A program made the translations under genes and the position numbers. A DNA stretch of 64,000 nucleotides from Mycobacterium paraterrae (GTDB taxonomy: Bacteria > Actinomycetota > Actinomycetes > Mycobacteriales > Mycobacteriaceae). Below, one piece after another: positions 1 to 7,811 of this stretch. Positions within the stretch are counted from its first letter, which is position 1, and every line of letters starts with the position of its first letter. The notes beneath the pieces are model-generated. The model was not told the origin of the DNA. It searched no databases and saw only the letters and a list, made by a program, of their open reading frames with translations. The DNA lies in NCBI RefSeq assembly GCF_022430545.2, contig NZ_CP092488.2, forward strand, positions 3,968,001-4,032,000. Direction: 5' to 3'.

Positions 1-652
1 CCTCGTCCAGCAAACTGAGCACGGTCGGGTCTGATGTGGGGTCGCCTGGGTCAAAATTTTCGGGGGTCCCGGACCAGAAATTGAGCGCCGCAGCCATTAT
101 CTGTGCAGGCAGATCCGGCATGTCCCGGATCATGGGTGGCGTGCCGCCGAGTTCGGCGATTCTCGCCAACACCACTGCCGCGTATGTAGCGCGCGCCAGC
201 ACCGGGTCGTGGAAGGTGGTGTAGTCGCCCACTCGCTCAGGTAATCGGGCCGGCGCGGGGGGTGCGCCGCCAGCTGAATCGGTAGCGAGCCCTTCTGCAG
301 GTGGCTCGGTTACGGGCTCGCCCTGAGCCTGCGCACTTGATTCGCCGAGCGCAGCGCTGGCGAGACGCATCCGCTCGTCACTGTCCGCCGCCTGCAGGTA
401 TTCGAGCGCCGCCTGGACGCTGGGGAACGCGATTGGCGTGCTCCGCCCGGGGCTGCGTACGCCGGGTCGGTTGGCGAATTGTTCGAGCTCGCGGTACCAG
501 CCTGACTGCCCGAAACCGGTAGTGCCCGGCAAAAGAACTTCCACGATGTCCAGCACCGCGTCCGGATTGGGTCCGTGGCCCCGCTTGGCGAAGCGGACCG
601 CCTCATCGATTGCGCCGAAGAACGACAACTGAGACTGCAACAGATTCAGCAA
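1..652 (-). CDS. Hypothetical protein, 3' part outside window
   Basis: An open frame of 217 codons runs off the left edge of the window. The start is a TTG at 652-650, preceded by a perfect AGGAGG (665-660) at 7-nt spacing, which is why this rare start is preferred. The predicted protein opens with LLNLLQSQLSFFG and has a helical first part, a low-complexity Pro/Ala/Glu linker around residues 110-140, then a second conserved-looking stretch. I do not recognise a family. It is transcribed divergently from the 741-2485 gene pair across an 88-bp gap, so it may share control and a pathway with the isoprenyl synthase (inference). Confidence 0.7.
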   Translation of the reverse strand, partial: MLNLLQSQLSFFGAIDEAVRFAKRGHGPNPDAVLDIVEVLLPGTTGFGQSGWYRELEQFANRPGVRSPGRSTPIAFPSVQAALEYLQAADSDERMRLASAALGESSAQAQGEPVTEPPAEGLATDSAGGAPPAPARLPERVGDYTTFHDPVLARATYAAVVLARIAELGGTPPMIRDMPDLPAQIMAAALNFWSGTPENFDPGDPTSDPTVLSLLDE

Positions 653-740
653 GGTCCGACCTCCTGGCTGTTAACGCCGATATCATACCCACCAGCAGTC
701 TGAATGGCTGATAATCCACCGGAGTTCACGGGAGTGAAAT

Positions 741-1439
741 GTGACCGAGCGTGACAACGACGCTGGTGCTTCCGATCTCCCGTGGGCATCGGTCTTCGAC
801 CCGGCCCTGAACATACGGGCGTTAGGCGAAATTCAGGCTCGAGGGTTCAGGGCAGCGACCGAGGTCGTCAACCGTTTCATTCGATCGGCTGACACCAAAT
901 CCGTTGACGAACCGGTTAATTGCACACCGCCCTGCGAAGAAGTCACGCAGACACCGGGCCATCCCGAGCCAACAGCGGCCGCGCCGCTTCCCGATGCCGA
1001 CCGAGTGTTGCAGCTGTGGCAGAGATTAGCGACGCAGGCGATCGAAACATTGCGCGGCGCAGCGCAACCGCGCAATGGCGTTGCATCAGTCAATATGCAA
1101 CGGGGCACCTCGGCGGGAGCTGTCTCATTGGTGGCAAGCGAGCCCGGTGCGGTATCGACGGAAGTCTGGTTACACAACAGTGGCGCGGAAGATCTGGGGA
1201 AGATCCGAATGCATTGCAGTGACTTGACGGCTCATGATGGTGCGGTGATCGCTTCGGCGACGGTGCGATTCGAGCCTGACATGGTGCCTATGGTGGCGCG
1301 ATCCAGTCGGGGTGTGACCATCGAGATTGACGTTCCCGACGAAGTCAGCGCCGGCACTTACCGGGGAACCCTACTGGCCGACGGATATCCCGACATCTGG
1401 CTGCCCGTGACGTTGACCGTGTCGTCGCGAGGCTCATGA
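741..1439 (+). CDS. Hypothetical protein with C-terminal Ig-like/beta domain
   Basis: A 232-residue protein with a GTG start. The N-terminal ~60 residues hold an amphipathic helical segment (FDPALNIRALGEIQARGFRAA region), followed by a variable Pro-rich linker. Residues ~125-228 look like a beta-sandwich: alternating hydrophobic strands ending in GTYRGTLLADGYPDIWLP, a pattern seen in Ig-like domains. There is no signal peptide or membrane segment. Its stop overlaps the start of the isoprenyl diphosphate synthase gene (ATGA at 1436-1439), so the two are translationally coupled and probably act together. The function is unknown; a scaffold or partner for the synthase is inference only. Confidence 0.75.
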   Translation: MTERDNDAGASDLPWASVFDPALNIRALGEIQARGFRAATEVVNRFIRSADTKSVDEPVNCTPPCEEVTQTPGHPEPTAAAPLPDADRVLQLWQRLATQAIETLRGAAQPRNGVASVNMQRGTSAGAVSLVASEPGAVSTEVWLHNSGAEDLGKIRMHCSDLTAHDGAVIASATVRFEPDMVPMVARSSRGVTIEIDVPDEVSAGTYRGTLLADGYPDIWLPVTLTVSSRGS

Positions 1440-2485
1440 CCAGCACCGCCGACGATTCCGACCTTGCGACGGTCGAGGACCGGTTGCGTCAGGTCGGCAA
1501 GGTCATTCGTCGCTCAATGTTGGGTGCCATACCTGACGGCGAGCCGAGTCAATGGCTGTATGCGCCGATGCGGGAATATCCGTCGCGACCGGGCAAGGCA
1601 TTGCGTCCGGCGCTGTGCATGTCCGCGGGCCGGGCGTTCGGCGCCGACCCGGACGATCTGCTCGGCATCGCCGTCGCGATCGAGTTGATGCACAACGCGT
1701 TCCTCGTGCACGACGACATCGCCGACGGTAGCGAGATGCGGCGCGGCAGGCCAACTTTGGCTGCGACATACGGAGTTGCGGCGGCACTCAATGCGGGCGA
1801 TGGAGTGGCGATCGTCGCCGGTCAGGTACTACGGCGTGCCACCCGGCGCCTGGACCGAGATCTCGCCGACCTGGTGTGGGCCGAGTTCGACACGATGGCG
1901 CTGCGCACGCTGGAAGGGCAGGCTACCGAAGCCGGATGGCAACTCGACGACGTCGTCGACCTTGGCCCGGAGGACTACCTCAACCTCATCATGCACAAGA
2001 CATGCTGGTACACCACAATTCATCCATTGCGGGTCGGTGCGATCGTCGGGTCGCGCGGGACGGTCGACTTGGGTCCGTTGGTGCGCTTCGGGTTTCACTT
2101 CGGCGCCGCCTTCCAGATCCGTGACGACTTGTTGAATCTCGTTGGAGATCAACGGACGTACGGTAAGGAGATCCTTGGGGATCTCTTTGAGGGTAAGCGG
2201 ACTCTGCCGTTGATGCATCTGGCCAGTGTTGCGTCGGAAGCCGATCGCGCGCTCGTGGGCGACTACTTGCGGCGCACCCGCTCGCAGCGATCACCGGAAT
2301 TGGTCGCAACCATCCGCCGCCTGATGGACGACTACGGCAGTATCACGTTCACCAGCGAGTACGCCGAGGGCATCCTGCTGGTCGCCGAAGAATATTTCGA
2401 GCACGCGTTCGCTGACGCCCAGCCGGGGCCGGATCTGGATTTCCTGCGGGCGCTTGTGCCCTATGTCTGGGCGCGCTGGCGCTGA
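1436..2485 (+). CDS. Trans-isoprenyl (polyprenyl) diphosphate synthase
   Basis: A 349-residue class I prenyltransferase of the polyprenyl synthetase family. It should condense allylic diphosphates with isopentenyl diphosphate to give a longer all-trans prenyl diphosphate. Visible motifs are the first Asp-rich region HDDIADGSEMRRGRPT (DD at about residue 93), and a second Asp-rich motif DDLLN near residue 230 with the usual upstream QIR. The residues before the first motif (AFLVH, with Ala at -5) do not suggest a short FPP-only product, but chain length cannot be read reliably. The start ATG overlaps the preceding gene by 4 nt. It is not part of the backbone that follows (thyX onward), so it belongs to an accessory module. 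Confidence 0.9.
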   Translation: MTSTADDSDLATVEDRLRQVGKVIRRSMLGAIPDGEPSQWLYAPMREYPSRPGKALRPALCMSAGRAFGADPDDLLGIAVAIELMHNAFLVHDDIADGSEMRRGRPTLAATYGVAAALNAGDGVAIVAGQVLRRATRRLDRDLADLVWAEFDTMALRTLEGQATEAGWQLDDVVDLGPEDYLNLIMHKTCWYTTIHPLRVGAIVGSRGTVDLGPLVRFGFHFGAAFQIRDDLLNLVGDQRTYGKEILGDLFEGKRTLPLMHLASVASEADRALVGDYLRRTRSQRSPELVATIRRLMDDYGSITFTSEYAEGILLVAEEYFEHAFADAQPGPDLDFLRALVPYVWARWR

Positions 2486-2501
2486 GCCCGTCGGCCCGCT
2501 A

Positions 2502-2583
2502 CTCCTCATCGCTTCGCTCTGCATCGTCGTCGGGCGGGGTTTGATGGCCCGCCTCCTCCTCATCGCTTCGCTCTGCATCGTCG
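2502..2583. repeat. Two direct copies of a dispersed 28-bp mycobacterial repeat
   Basis: The gap between the prenyl synthase and thyX holds two near-identical copies of CTCCTCATCGCTTCGCTCTG followed by CATCGTCG, at about 2502-2529 and 2555-2582, separated by 25 bp of related GC-rich sequence. On the other strand the unit reads CGACGATGCAGAGCGAAGCG then ATGAGGAG. I recognise this as a dispersed intergenic repeat type of slow-growing mycobacteria. Related cores occur at 10911, 23237 and 62781 in this window. Confidence 0.8.
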
Positions 2584-2602
2584 CCCGGCTAGGGTGTTCG
2601 CC

Positions 2603-3355
2603 GTGGCTGAGACCGCGCCGTTGCGTGTGCAACTGATCGCCAAAACCGACTTCGTCGCGCCGCCCGACGTGAACTGGAGCACCGACGCCGACGGCGGACA
2701 GGCGCTGACCGAATTCGCCGGCCGGGCCTGTTACCAGAGCTGGTCCAAGCCGAACCCAAGAACCGCGACGAATGCGGGATATCTGCGGCACATCATCGAT
2801 GTCGGGCACTTCTCGGTGCTCGAGCACGCAAGCGTCTCGTTTTACATCACCGGGATCTCTCGGTCGTGCACCCACGAGTTGATCCGCCACCGGCATTTCT
2901 CCTATTCACAACTGTCGCAGCGCTACGTGCCCGAGACCCAGTCGCAGATCGTCGTCCCGCCGGGCATGGAGAACGACGACGAGCTGCGCCAGATCCTCTC
3001 CGAGGCCGCCGACGCCAGTCGCGCGACCTACACCGAACTCCTCGGCAAGCTCGAAGCGAAGTTCGCCGACCAGCCCAACGCCGTCCTGCGTCGTAAACAG
3101 GCGCGCCAGGCCGCTCGAGCCGTGTTGCCCAACGCCACCGAGACCCGAATCGTCGTAACCGGCAACTACCGCGCCTGGCGGCATTTCATCGCGATGCGGG
3201 CCAGCGAACACGCCGACATCGAGATTCGCCGGCTGGCCATCGCATGTCTGCGGCTGCTGGTCGATGTCGCCCCGGCGGTGTTCGGCGACTTCGACATCGC
3301 GACGCTGGCCGACGGGACCGAGGTGGCGACCAGTCCACTGGCGACCGAGGCCTGA
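2603..3355 (+). CDS. thyX: Flavin-dependent thymidylate synthase ThyX
   Basis: A 250-residue FAD-dependent thymidylate synthase that methylates dUMP to dTMP using methylenetetrahydrofolate and NAD(P)H. The ThyX signature RHR-x7-S is visible as RHRHFSYSQLS near residue 95, with the SVLEHASVSFYI segment before it and RRKQARQAARAVLPNATET after it. The GTG at 2603 (protein VAETAPLRV) matches the 250-residue length of the M. tuberculosis enzyme; an upstream in-frame GTG at 2594 would add three residues. It heads the thyX-dapA-rnj group, an arrangement typical of mycobacteria. Dut, which supplies dUMP, is at 60738. Confidence 0.97.
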   Translation: MAETAPLRVQLIAKTDFVAPPDVNWSTDADGGQALTEFAGRACYQSWSKPNPRTATNAGYLRHIIDVGHFSVLEHASVSFYITGISRSCTHELIRHRHFSYSQLSQRYVPETQSQIVVPPGMENDDELRQILSEAADASRATYTELLGKLEAKFADQPNAVLRRKQARQAARAVLPNATETRIVVTGNYRAWRHFIAMRASEHADIEIRRLAIACLRLLVDVAPAVFGDFDIATLADGTEVATSPLATEA

Positions 3356-3425
3356 ACAGACAGGGTCTGAGCGCAGGGCGCCGCACCGGCAAACGCGTTT
3401 GGTACCGCCAGGTAACCTTGGCTGC

Positions 3426-4328
3426 GTGAGCACCGGCGGATTCGACGTTTATGCGCGCTTGGGAACGCTGCTGACCGCCATGGTGACGCCGTTCGCCCCG
3501 GACGGCTCCCTCGACCTGCCCGCCGCGGCCAAGTTGGCGACCCATTTGGTGGACGCCGGATGCGACGGTCTGGTCGTGTCGGGTACCACCGGCGAGTCGC
3601 CGACCACGACCGACGCCGAGAAGCTTGCCCTGTTGGGAGCCGTTCTCGAGGCCGTCGGCGACCGGGCCCGGGTGATTGCCGGCGCAGGCAGTTACGACAC
3701 CGCGCACAGCGTCCACTTGGCGAAGGCCAGCGCGGCCGAGGGCGCGCACGGTCTGCTCGTCGTCACGCCTTACTACTCGCGGCCACCGCAAGCGGGGTTG
3801 CTCGCGCACTTCACCGCGGTCGCCGACGCGACACCGCTGCCGGTGCTGCTCTACGACATTCCGCCCCGCTCGGTGGTGCCGATCGAATACGACACGCTAC
3901 GGGCGCTGGCCGAGCACCCGAACATCGTCGGTGTCAAAGACGCCAAGGGCGACCTGCACGCCGGCACCCAGCTGATGGCCGACACGGGTCTGGCTTACTA
4001 CTCCGGCGACGACGCGCTGAATTTGCCCTGGCTGGCCATGGGCGCGACCGGTTTCATCAGCGTGATCTCCCACGTGGCGCCCGGGCAACTGCGAGACCTG
4101 TTGACCGCGTTCGCGTCCGGCGACCATGCCACGGCCCGCAAGATCAACGTCGCGATCGCACCGCTGTCTAATGCGATGAGCCGGCTCGGCGGGGTGACGT
4201 TCTCCAAGGCCGGCCTTCGGCTGCAGGGCATCGAGGTCGGCGACCCTCGGCTACCGCAGGTGCCCGCGACGGCCGACCAGATCGACGCACTGGCTGCCGA
4301 CATGCGCGCGGCCTCGGTGCTCCGGTAG
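3426..4328 (+). CDS. dapA: 4-hydroxy-tetrahydrodipicolinate synthase DapA
   Basis: A 300-residue TIM-barrel lyase/aldolase that condenses pyruvate with aspartate semialdehyde, the first committed step to diaminopimelate and lysine. Visible marks are GTTGESPTT near residue 54, the catalytic tyrosine in LLYDIPPRS and the Schiff-base lysine in IVGVKDAKGDL. The GTG at 3426 gives the family length and the N-terminus VSTGGFDVYARLGTLLTAMVTPF; the frame is open further upstream but would overlap thyX. It lies 70 bp after thyX and 18 bp before rnj. DapF, a later enzyme of the same pathway, is at 28348. Confidence 0.97.
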   Translation: MSTGGFDVYARLGTLLTAMVTPFAPDGSLDLPAAAKLATHLVDAGCDGLVVSGTTGESPTTTDAEKLALLGAVLEAVGDRARVIAGAGSYDTAHSVHLAKASAAEGAHGLLVVTPYYSRPPQAGLLAHFTAVADATPLPVLLYDIPPRSVVPIEYDTLRALAEHPNIVGVKDAKGDLHAGTQLMADTGLAYYSGDDALNLPWLAMGATGFISVISHVAPGQLRDLLTAFASGDHATARKINVAIAPLSNAMSRLGGVTFSKAGLRLQGIEVGDPRLPQVPATADQIDALAADMRAASVLR

Positions 4329-4346
4329 CCAAAGGATCGCTTGCAG

Positions 4347-6023
4347 GTGGAACCAGACCTTCAGCCGCCGGGTCCGTTGACCACGGGTGGTCTGCGGGTG
4401 ACCGCGCTCGGCGGAATCAGCGAAATCGGCCGCAACATGACCGTTTTCGAGCATTTGGGCCGGCTGCTGATCATCGACTGCGGGGTGATGTTTCCGACCC
4501 ACGACGAGCCCGGCGTCGACCTCATCCTGCCCGACTTCCGACACATCGAAGACCGGCTCGACGACGTCGAGGCCTTGGTGCTCACCCACGCGCACGAAGA
4601 CCACATCGGCGCCATCCCATTCCTGCTCAAGCTCCGCCCCGACATTCCAGTCGTCGGATCGAAGTTCACCCTGGCGCTCGTGGCCGCGAAGTGCCGTGAG
4701 CACCGGGTCAAGCCGGTGTTCGTCGAAGTGTCCGAGGGCATGCGCACCACCCACGGTGTTTTCGAGTGCGAATACTTCGCTGTCAACCACTCGATCCCCG
4801 ACGCGCTGGCCATCGCGGTGCGTTCGGGTGCGGGCACCGTCCTGCACACCGGTGATATCAAGCTCGATCAGCTGCCGTTGGACGGCCGTCCCACTGATTT
4901 GCCGGGCATGTCGAGGCTCGGTGACGCTGGGGTCGACCTGTTCCTGTGCGATTCGACCAACGCTGAGATCCCCGGTGTCGGGCCGTCGGAGAGCGAGGTC
5001 GGGCCGTCGCTGCATCGGCTGATTCGCGGGGCGCAGGGACGGGTGATCGTCGCGTGTTTCGCCTCGAATGTCGATCGCGTGCAACAGATCATCGATGCGT
5101 CGGTGGCGCTGGGTCGGCGGGTCTCATTCGTCGGACGTTCCATGGTGCGCAACATGGGCATCGCTCGTGACCTCGGCTTTCTGGAGGTGGACGACTCCGA
5201 TCTGGTCGACATCGGCGCCGCCGAGCTGATGGCGCCTGAGCAGGTCGTGCTCATCACCACCGGCACACAGGGCGAGCCGATGGCGGCGCTGTCGCGGATG
5301 TCGCGCGGCGAGCATCGCAGCATCACGCTGACCGCCGGCGACCTGATCATCTTGTCGTCCTCGTTGATCCCCGGCAACGAAGAAGCGGTCTACGGTGTCA
5401 TCGACGAACTGGCCAAGATCGGCGCCCGCGTCGTCACCAATCAGCAAGCCCGCGTGCATGTCTCAGGCCATGCCTACTCGGGTGAGTTGCTGTTCCTCTA
5501 CAACGGGATCCGTCCCCGCAACGTCATGCCAGTCCACGGCACCTGGCGCATGCTACGGGCAAATGCCAAACTCGCCGCCAGCACCGGGGTTCCCGACGAG
5601 TCGATTGTGTTGGCCGAGAACGGGGTCAGCGTTGACCTGGTGGGCGGAGCGGTCCGCATCGCCGGTGCCGTGCCGGTCGGCAAGATGTTCGTCGACGGCT
5701 TGATCACCGGCGATGTCGGCGACACCACCTTGGGCGAACGACTCATCCTGTCCTCCGGCTTCGTCGCGGTCACGGTGGTGATTCGTCGGGAGACAGGGCG
5801 ACCGGCGGCGTCGCCGCACCTGCACTCCCGCGGCTTTTCCGAGGACCCCAAGGCACTTGAGCCCGCTGTCCGCCTGGTCGAGGCGGAGTTGGAATCGCTT
5901 GTAGCCCAACACGTCACAGATCCGGCGCGGATCGCTCAGGCCGTTCGTCGCACGGTCGGCAAATGGGTGGGGGAGACTTACCGCCGACAGCCGATGATCG
6001 TGCCGACCGTCATCGAAATCTGA
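4347..6023 (+). CDS. rnj: Ribonuclease J (metallo-beta-lactamase/beta-CASP nuclease)
   Basis: A 558-residue RNase J, a zinc-dependent 5'-exo/endoribonuclease for mRNA and rRNA processing. The metallo-beta-lactamase signature HAHEDHIGA lies near residue 81; LHTGDIKLDQ, the beta-CASP motifs (CDSTNAE, FASNVDRVQQ) and HVSGHAYSGEL near residue 370 follow. The GTG at 4347 is chosen because AAAGGA at 4331 sits 10 nt upstream and the N-terminus then aligns with the 558-residue M. tuberculosis protein. A TTG at 4341 would add two residues. The gene overlaps the 3' end of the convergent gene at 6010 by 14 bp. Confidence 0.96.
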   Translation: MEPDLQPPGPLTTGGLRVTALGGISEIGRNMTVFEHLGRLLIIDCGVMFPTHDEPGVDLILPDFRHIEDRLDDVEALVLTHAHEDHIGAIPFLLKLRPDIPVVGSKFTLALVAAKCREHRVKPVFVEVSEGMRTTHGVFECEYFAVNHSIPDALAIAVRSGAGTVLHTGDIKLDQLPLDGRPTDLPGMSRLGDAGVDLFLCDSTNAEIPGVGPSESEVGPSLHRLIRGAQGRVIVACFASNVDRVQQIIDASVALGRRVSFVGRSMVRNMGIARDLGFLEVDDSDLVDIGAAELMAPEQVVLITTGTQGEPMAALSRMSRGEHRSITLTAGDLIILSSSLIPGNEEAVYGVIDELAKIGARVVTNQQARVHVSGHAYSGELLFLYNGIRPRNVMPVHGTWRMLRANAKLAASTGVPDESIVLAENGVSVDLVGGAVRIAGAVPVGKMFVDGLITGDVGDTTLGERLILSSGFVAVTVVIRRETGRPAASPHLHSRGFSEDPKALEPAVRLVEAELESLVAQHVTDPARIAQAVRRTVGKWVGETYRRQPMIVPTVIEI

Positions 6024-6447
6024 CCCCGGAGTCGATCGAACCCATCGCTTCGACGATGTGGCCGAACAACATTCCGACGAATGCGGCCACTTGACTGCGC
6101 GCCAGAATCAGCTGCTGTCGCAGAGGCGGCGCTGCGGCGAAGTCACCACCAGCCATCTGGTCCAGCAGCGCGATTCCGCCGGAGTACTGATTTCGGAGTT
6201 CGGAAACTCGCTGACGAAGCGACCCCACCGCATGCAGACCGCCTGGCGCGACGTTGAACACCGACAGCAGCCGGTCGACGTAGAGGATCACGCCAAATTT
6301 GTCCGGCTCGTCTCGCGGGCCAAGATCCAAACGGCGGGCCACGGCATCGAGCACGGCCACCTGATGCCGTGACAAGTACCGGTACGGCGGCTCCCCACAA
6401 GCCGCCGGCGTTATGCCCCCAAGCGGGACAGCTTCGTTGCTGACCAC
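6010..6447 (-). CDS. Small protein resembling gluconate 2-dehydrogenase subunit 3
   Basis: A 145-residue protein read from a GTG at 6447 (VVSNEAVPLGG). The segment YRYLSRHQVAVLDAVARRL, the later YVDRLLS, and a C-terminal FGHIVEAM resemble the layout of gluconate 2-dehydrogenase subunit 3 proteins, small partners of flavin-dependent sugar or alcohol dehydrogenases. That assignment is from memory of the pattern and is tentative. The protein stops soon after the FGHIVEAM helix, where family members usually continue, so it may be trimmed. No large GMC-type catalytic subunit is adjacent. It is convergent with rnj. Confidence 0.5.
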   Translation of the reverse strand: MVSNEAVPLGGITPAACGEPPYRYLSRHQVAVLDAVARRLDLGPRDEPDKFGVILYVDRLLSVFNVAPGGLHAVGSLRQRVSELRNQYSGGIALLDQMAGGDFAAAPPLRQQLILARSQVAAFVGMLFGHIVEAMGSIDSGVRFR

Positions 6448-6509
6448 GTGTTGAGTATGGCCCGCCGACGACGGTGAAGTGGGAACACGCACGTCGCGGC
6501 GTGTCGGGC

Positions 6510-7340
6510 TTACTTGTTCAGAAAACCCGCATCGACGGGAAGGGTGACGCCGGTGACGTAACGGGCTTGGTCGGACACCAGCCACGCCACGGCGTTGGCG
6601 ATGTCTTCGGGGTCCAGCGTCTCCACCGGCATGGCATTGCCCATGGCGCCCGGTGTTTCCGTCGCCGCGGCCATCTTGGCCAGCCACTCGCGCGTGAACT
6701 CGTTGTTGATCATCGGCGTCTCGACACCGGAGGGGTGAATCGAATTCACCCGGATATTCTGCCGTGCAAGCAAATTCGCGTAGATCCGCATCAGCCCGAC
6801 GACGCCGTGCTTTGCGGCGGCGTACCCGACCGAGCCTGGGTCGGGGCTGCCGACTCCGGCCAGGCCGGCCGAGGAACTGATCAACACAATCGATCCGCCG
6901 GTGTTCTGCTTGACCATTGTCGGGATCGAGACCTTGATGGTGTTGTACACGCCGGTGAGGTTGACGTCGATGACGTCGTTCCAGCCGTCGTCACCGGACT
7001 GCATAGGCGCGATGCCGGCGTTGGCCACCACGATGTCGAGGCGGCCGAATTCGTCGAGGCCTTGCTGCAAAGCGGAAGACAACGACGACCGGTCCCGAAC
7101 GTCGCCGCGAGCGGCCACGATCCGGGATCCGGTGTCCTCGACCAGCTTGACGGTGGCCGCTAGGTCGTCCGGAGTCGCCAGCGGATAGGGGACGCTGGCG
7201 ATCTGATCGCACAGATCGACGGCGATGATGTCGGCGCCGTCGGCGGCCAGCCGCACGGCGTGTGCCCGCCCCTGGCCGCGGGCCGCCCCCGTGATGAAGG
7301 CGACTTTGCCCGCCAGCGGTCCGTCGGATGTCGCGACCAT
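6510..7340 (-). CDS. Short-chain dehydrogenase (mycofactocin-type SDR)
   Basis: A 276-residue SDR oxidoreductase equivalent to M. tuberculosis Rv2750. It has the cofactor motif TGAARGQGRAHA near residue 18, an unusually long insert after the second strand (AVDLCDQIASVPYPLATPDDLAATVKLVE) typical of mycofactocin-coupled actinobacterial SDRs, NAG in VVANAGIAPM, and the catalytic Ser...YAAAK with Tyr near residue 175. The ATG at 7340-7338 overlaps the stop of the upstream ABM-domain gene (TGATG), so the pair is one transcription unit. Substrate unknown. Confidence 0.88.
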   Translation of the reverse strand: MVATSDGPLAGKVAFITGAARGQGRAHAVRLAADGADIIAVDLCDQIASVPYPLATPDDLAATVKLVEDTGSRIVAARGDVRDRSSLSSALQQGLDEFGRLDIVVANAGIAPMQSGDDGWNDVIDVNLTGVYNTIKVSIPTMVKQNTGGSIVLISSSAGLAGVGSPDPGSVGYAAAKHGVVGLMRIYANLLARQNIRVNSIHPSGVETPMINNEFTREWLAKMAAATETPGAMGNAMPVETLDPEDIANAVAWLVSDQARYVTGVTLPVDAGFLNK

Positions 7341-7654
7341 CAGTGGCGCAGAATTCCTTGCTCCACGCTGCCTGCCGGAATGGGCTGAAGCATCTTGATG
7401 TCCGGCGCGCCGTCCAAATGTTCGCCTATCGCGCCGAACATCTTGCCGACTGCCGGCGCGGTGCTGTGCGTCTTGAGGGCCTCCTCGTCGGCCCATTGCT
7501 CGACGAAGACGAACGTCTCGCCGGTTTGGTGCAAGGAGTACAGCTGGCAACCCGGTTCGTGGTGAACCTCCTCCACCGATTCGGTGAGGATTTTGCGGGC
7601 CGCGTCGACCGATTCGGGTTTGACGGTCAAGGTGGCGACAACAACAACGGGCAT
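7340..7654 (-). CDS. Antibiotic biosynthesis monooxygenase (ABM) domain protein
   Basis: A 104-residue single-domain protein equivalent to Rv2749. The ferredoxin-like ABM fold is suggested by the N-terminal strand MPVVVVATLTVKP, the helix with HHEPGCQLYSLHQ and the later EQWADEEALKTH segment. Members act as small cofactor-free monooxygenases or as quinol/heme-handling proteins; the substrate is not evident. It is the first gene of a two-gene unit with the downstream SDR, whose start overlaps its stop by one base. AGGAGG-like sequence (GCAGGAGGCCCG, reverse strand) lies just upstream of the ATG. Confidence 0.85.
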   Translation of the reverse strand: MPVVVVATLTVKPESVDAARKILTESVEEVHHEPGCQLYSLHQTGETFVFVEQWADEEALKTHSTAPAVGKMFGAIGEHLDGAPDIKMLQPIPAGSVEQGILRH

Positions 7655-7811
7655 TCGGGCCTCCTGCAGGCTTCTGAGCAGCGAGTTGCTACGTGACGCA
7701 TGTCACCCTACTCAGGCGATTCGGCCGCTGAACCGGTGGTTGGACGGTAACGGCTGCGTAACGAGTGTGGCGGATGGTGCAGATGGTGTTCTTGCGATTA
7801 GGCTTGCCGGT

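Noticed and set aside
1436..2485. Cargo prenyl synthase of a family 2 encapsulin
   Set aside because: No encapsulin shell gene or long disordered N-terminal targeting region is visible; the N-terminus is short.
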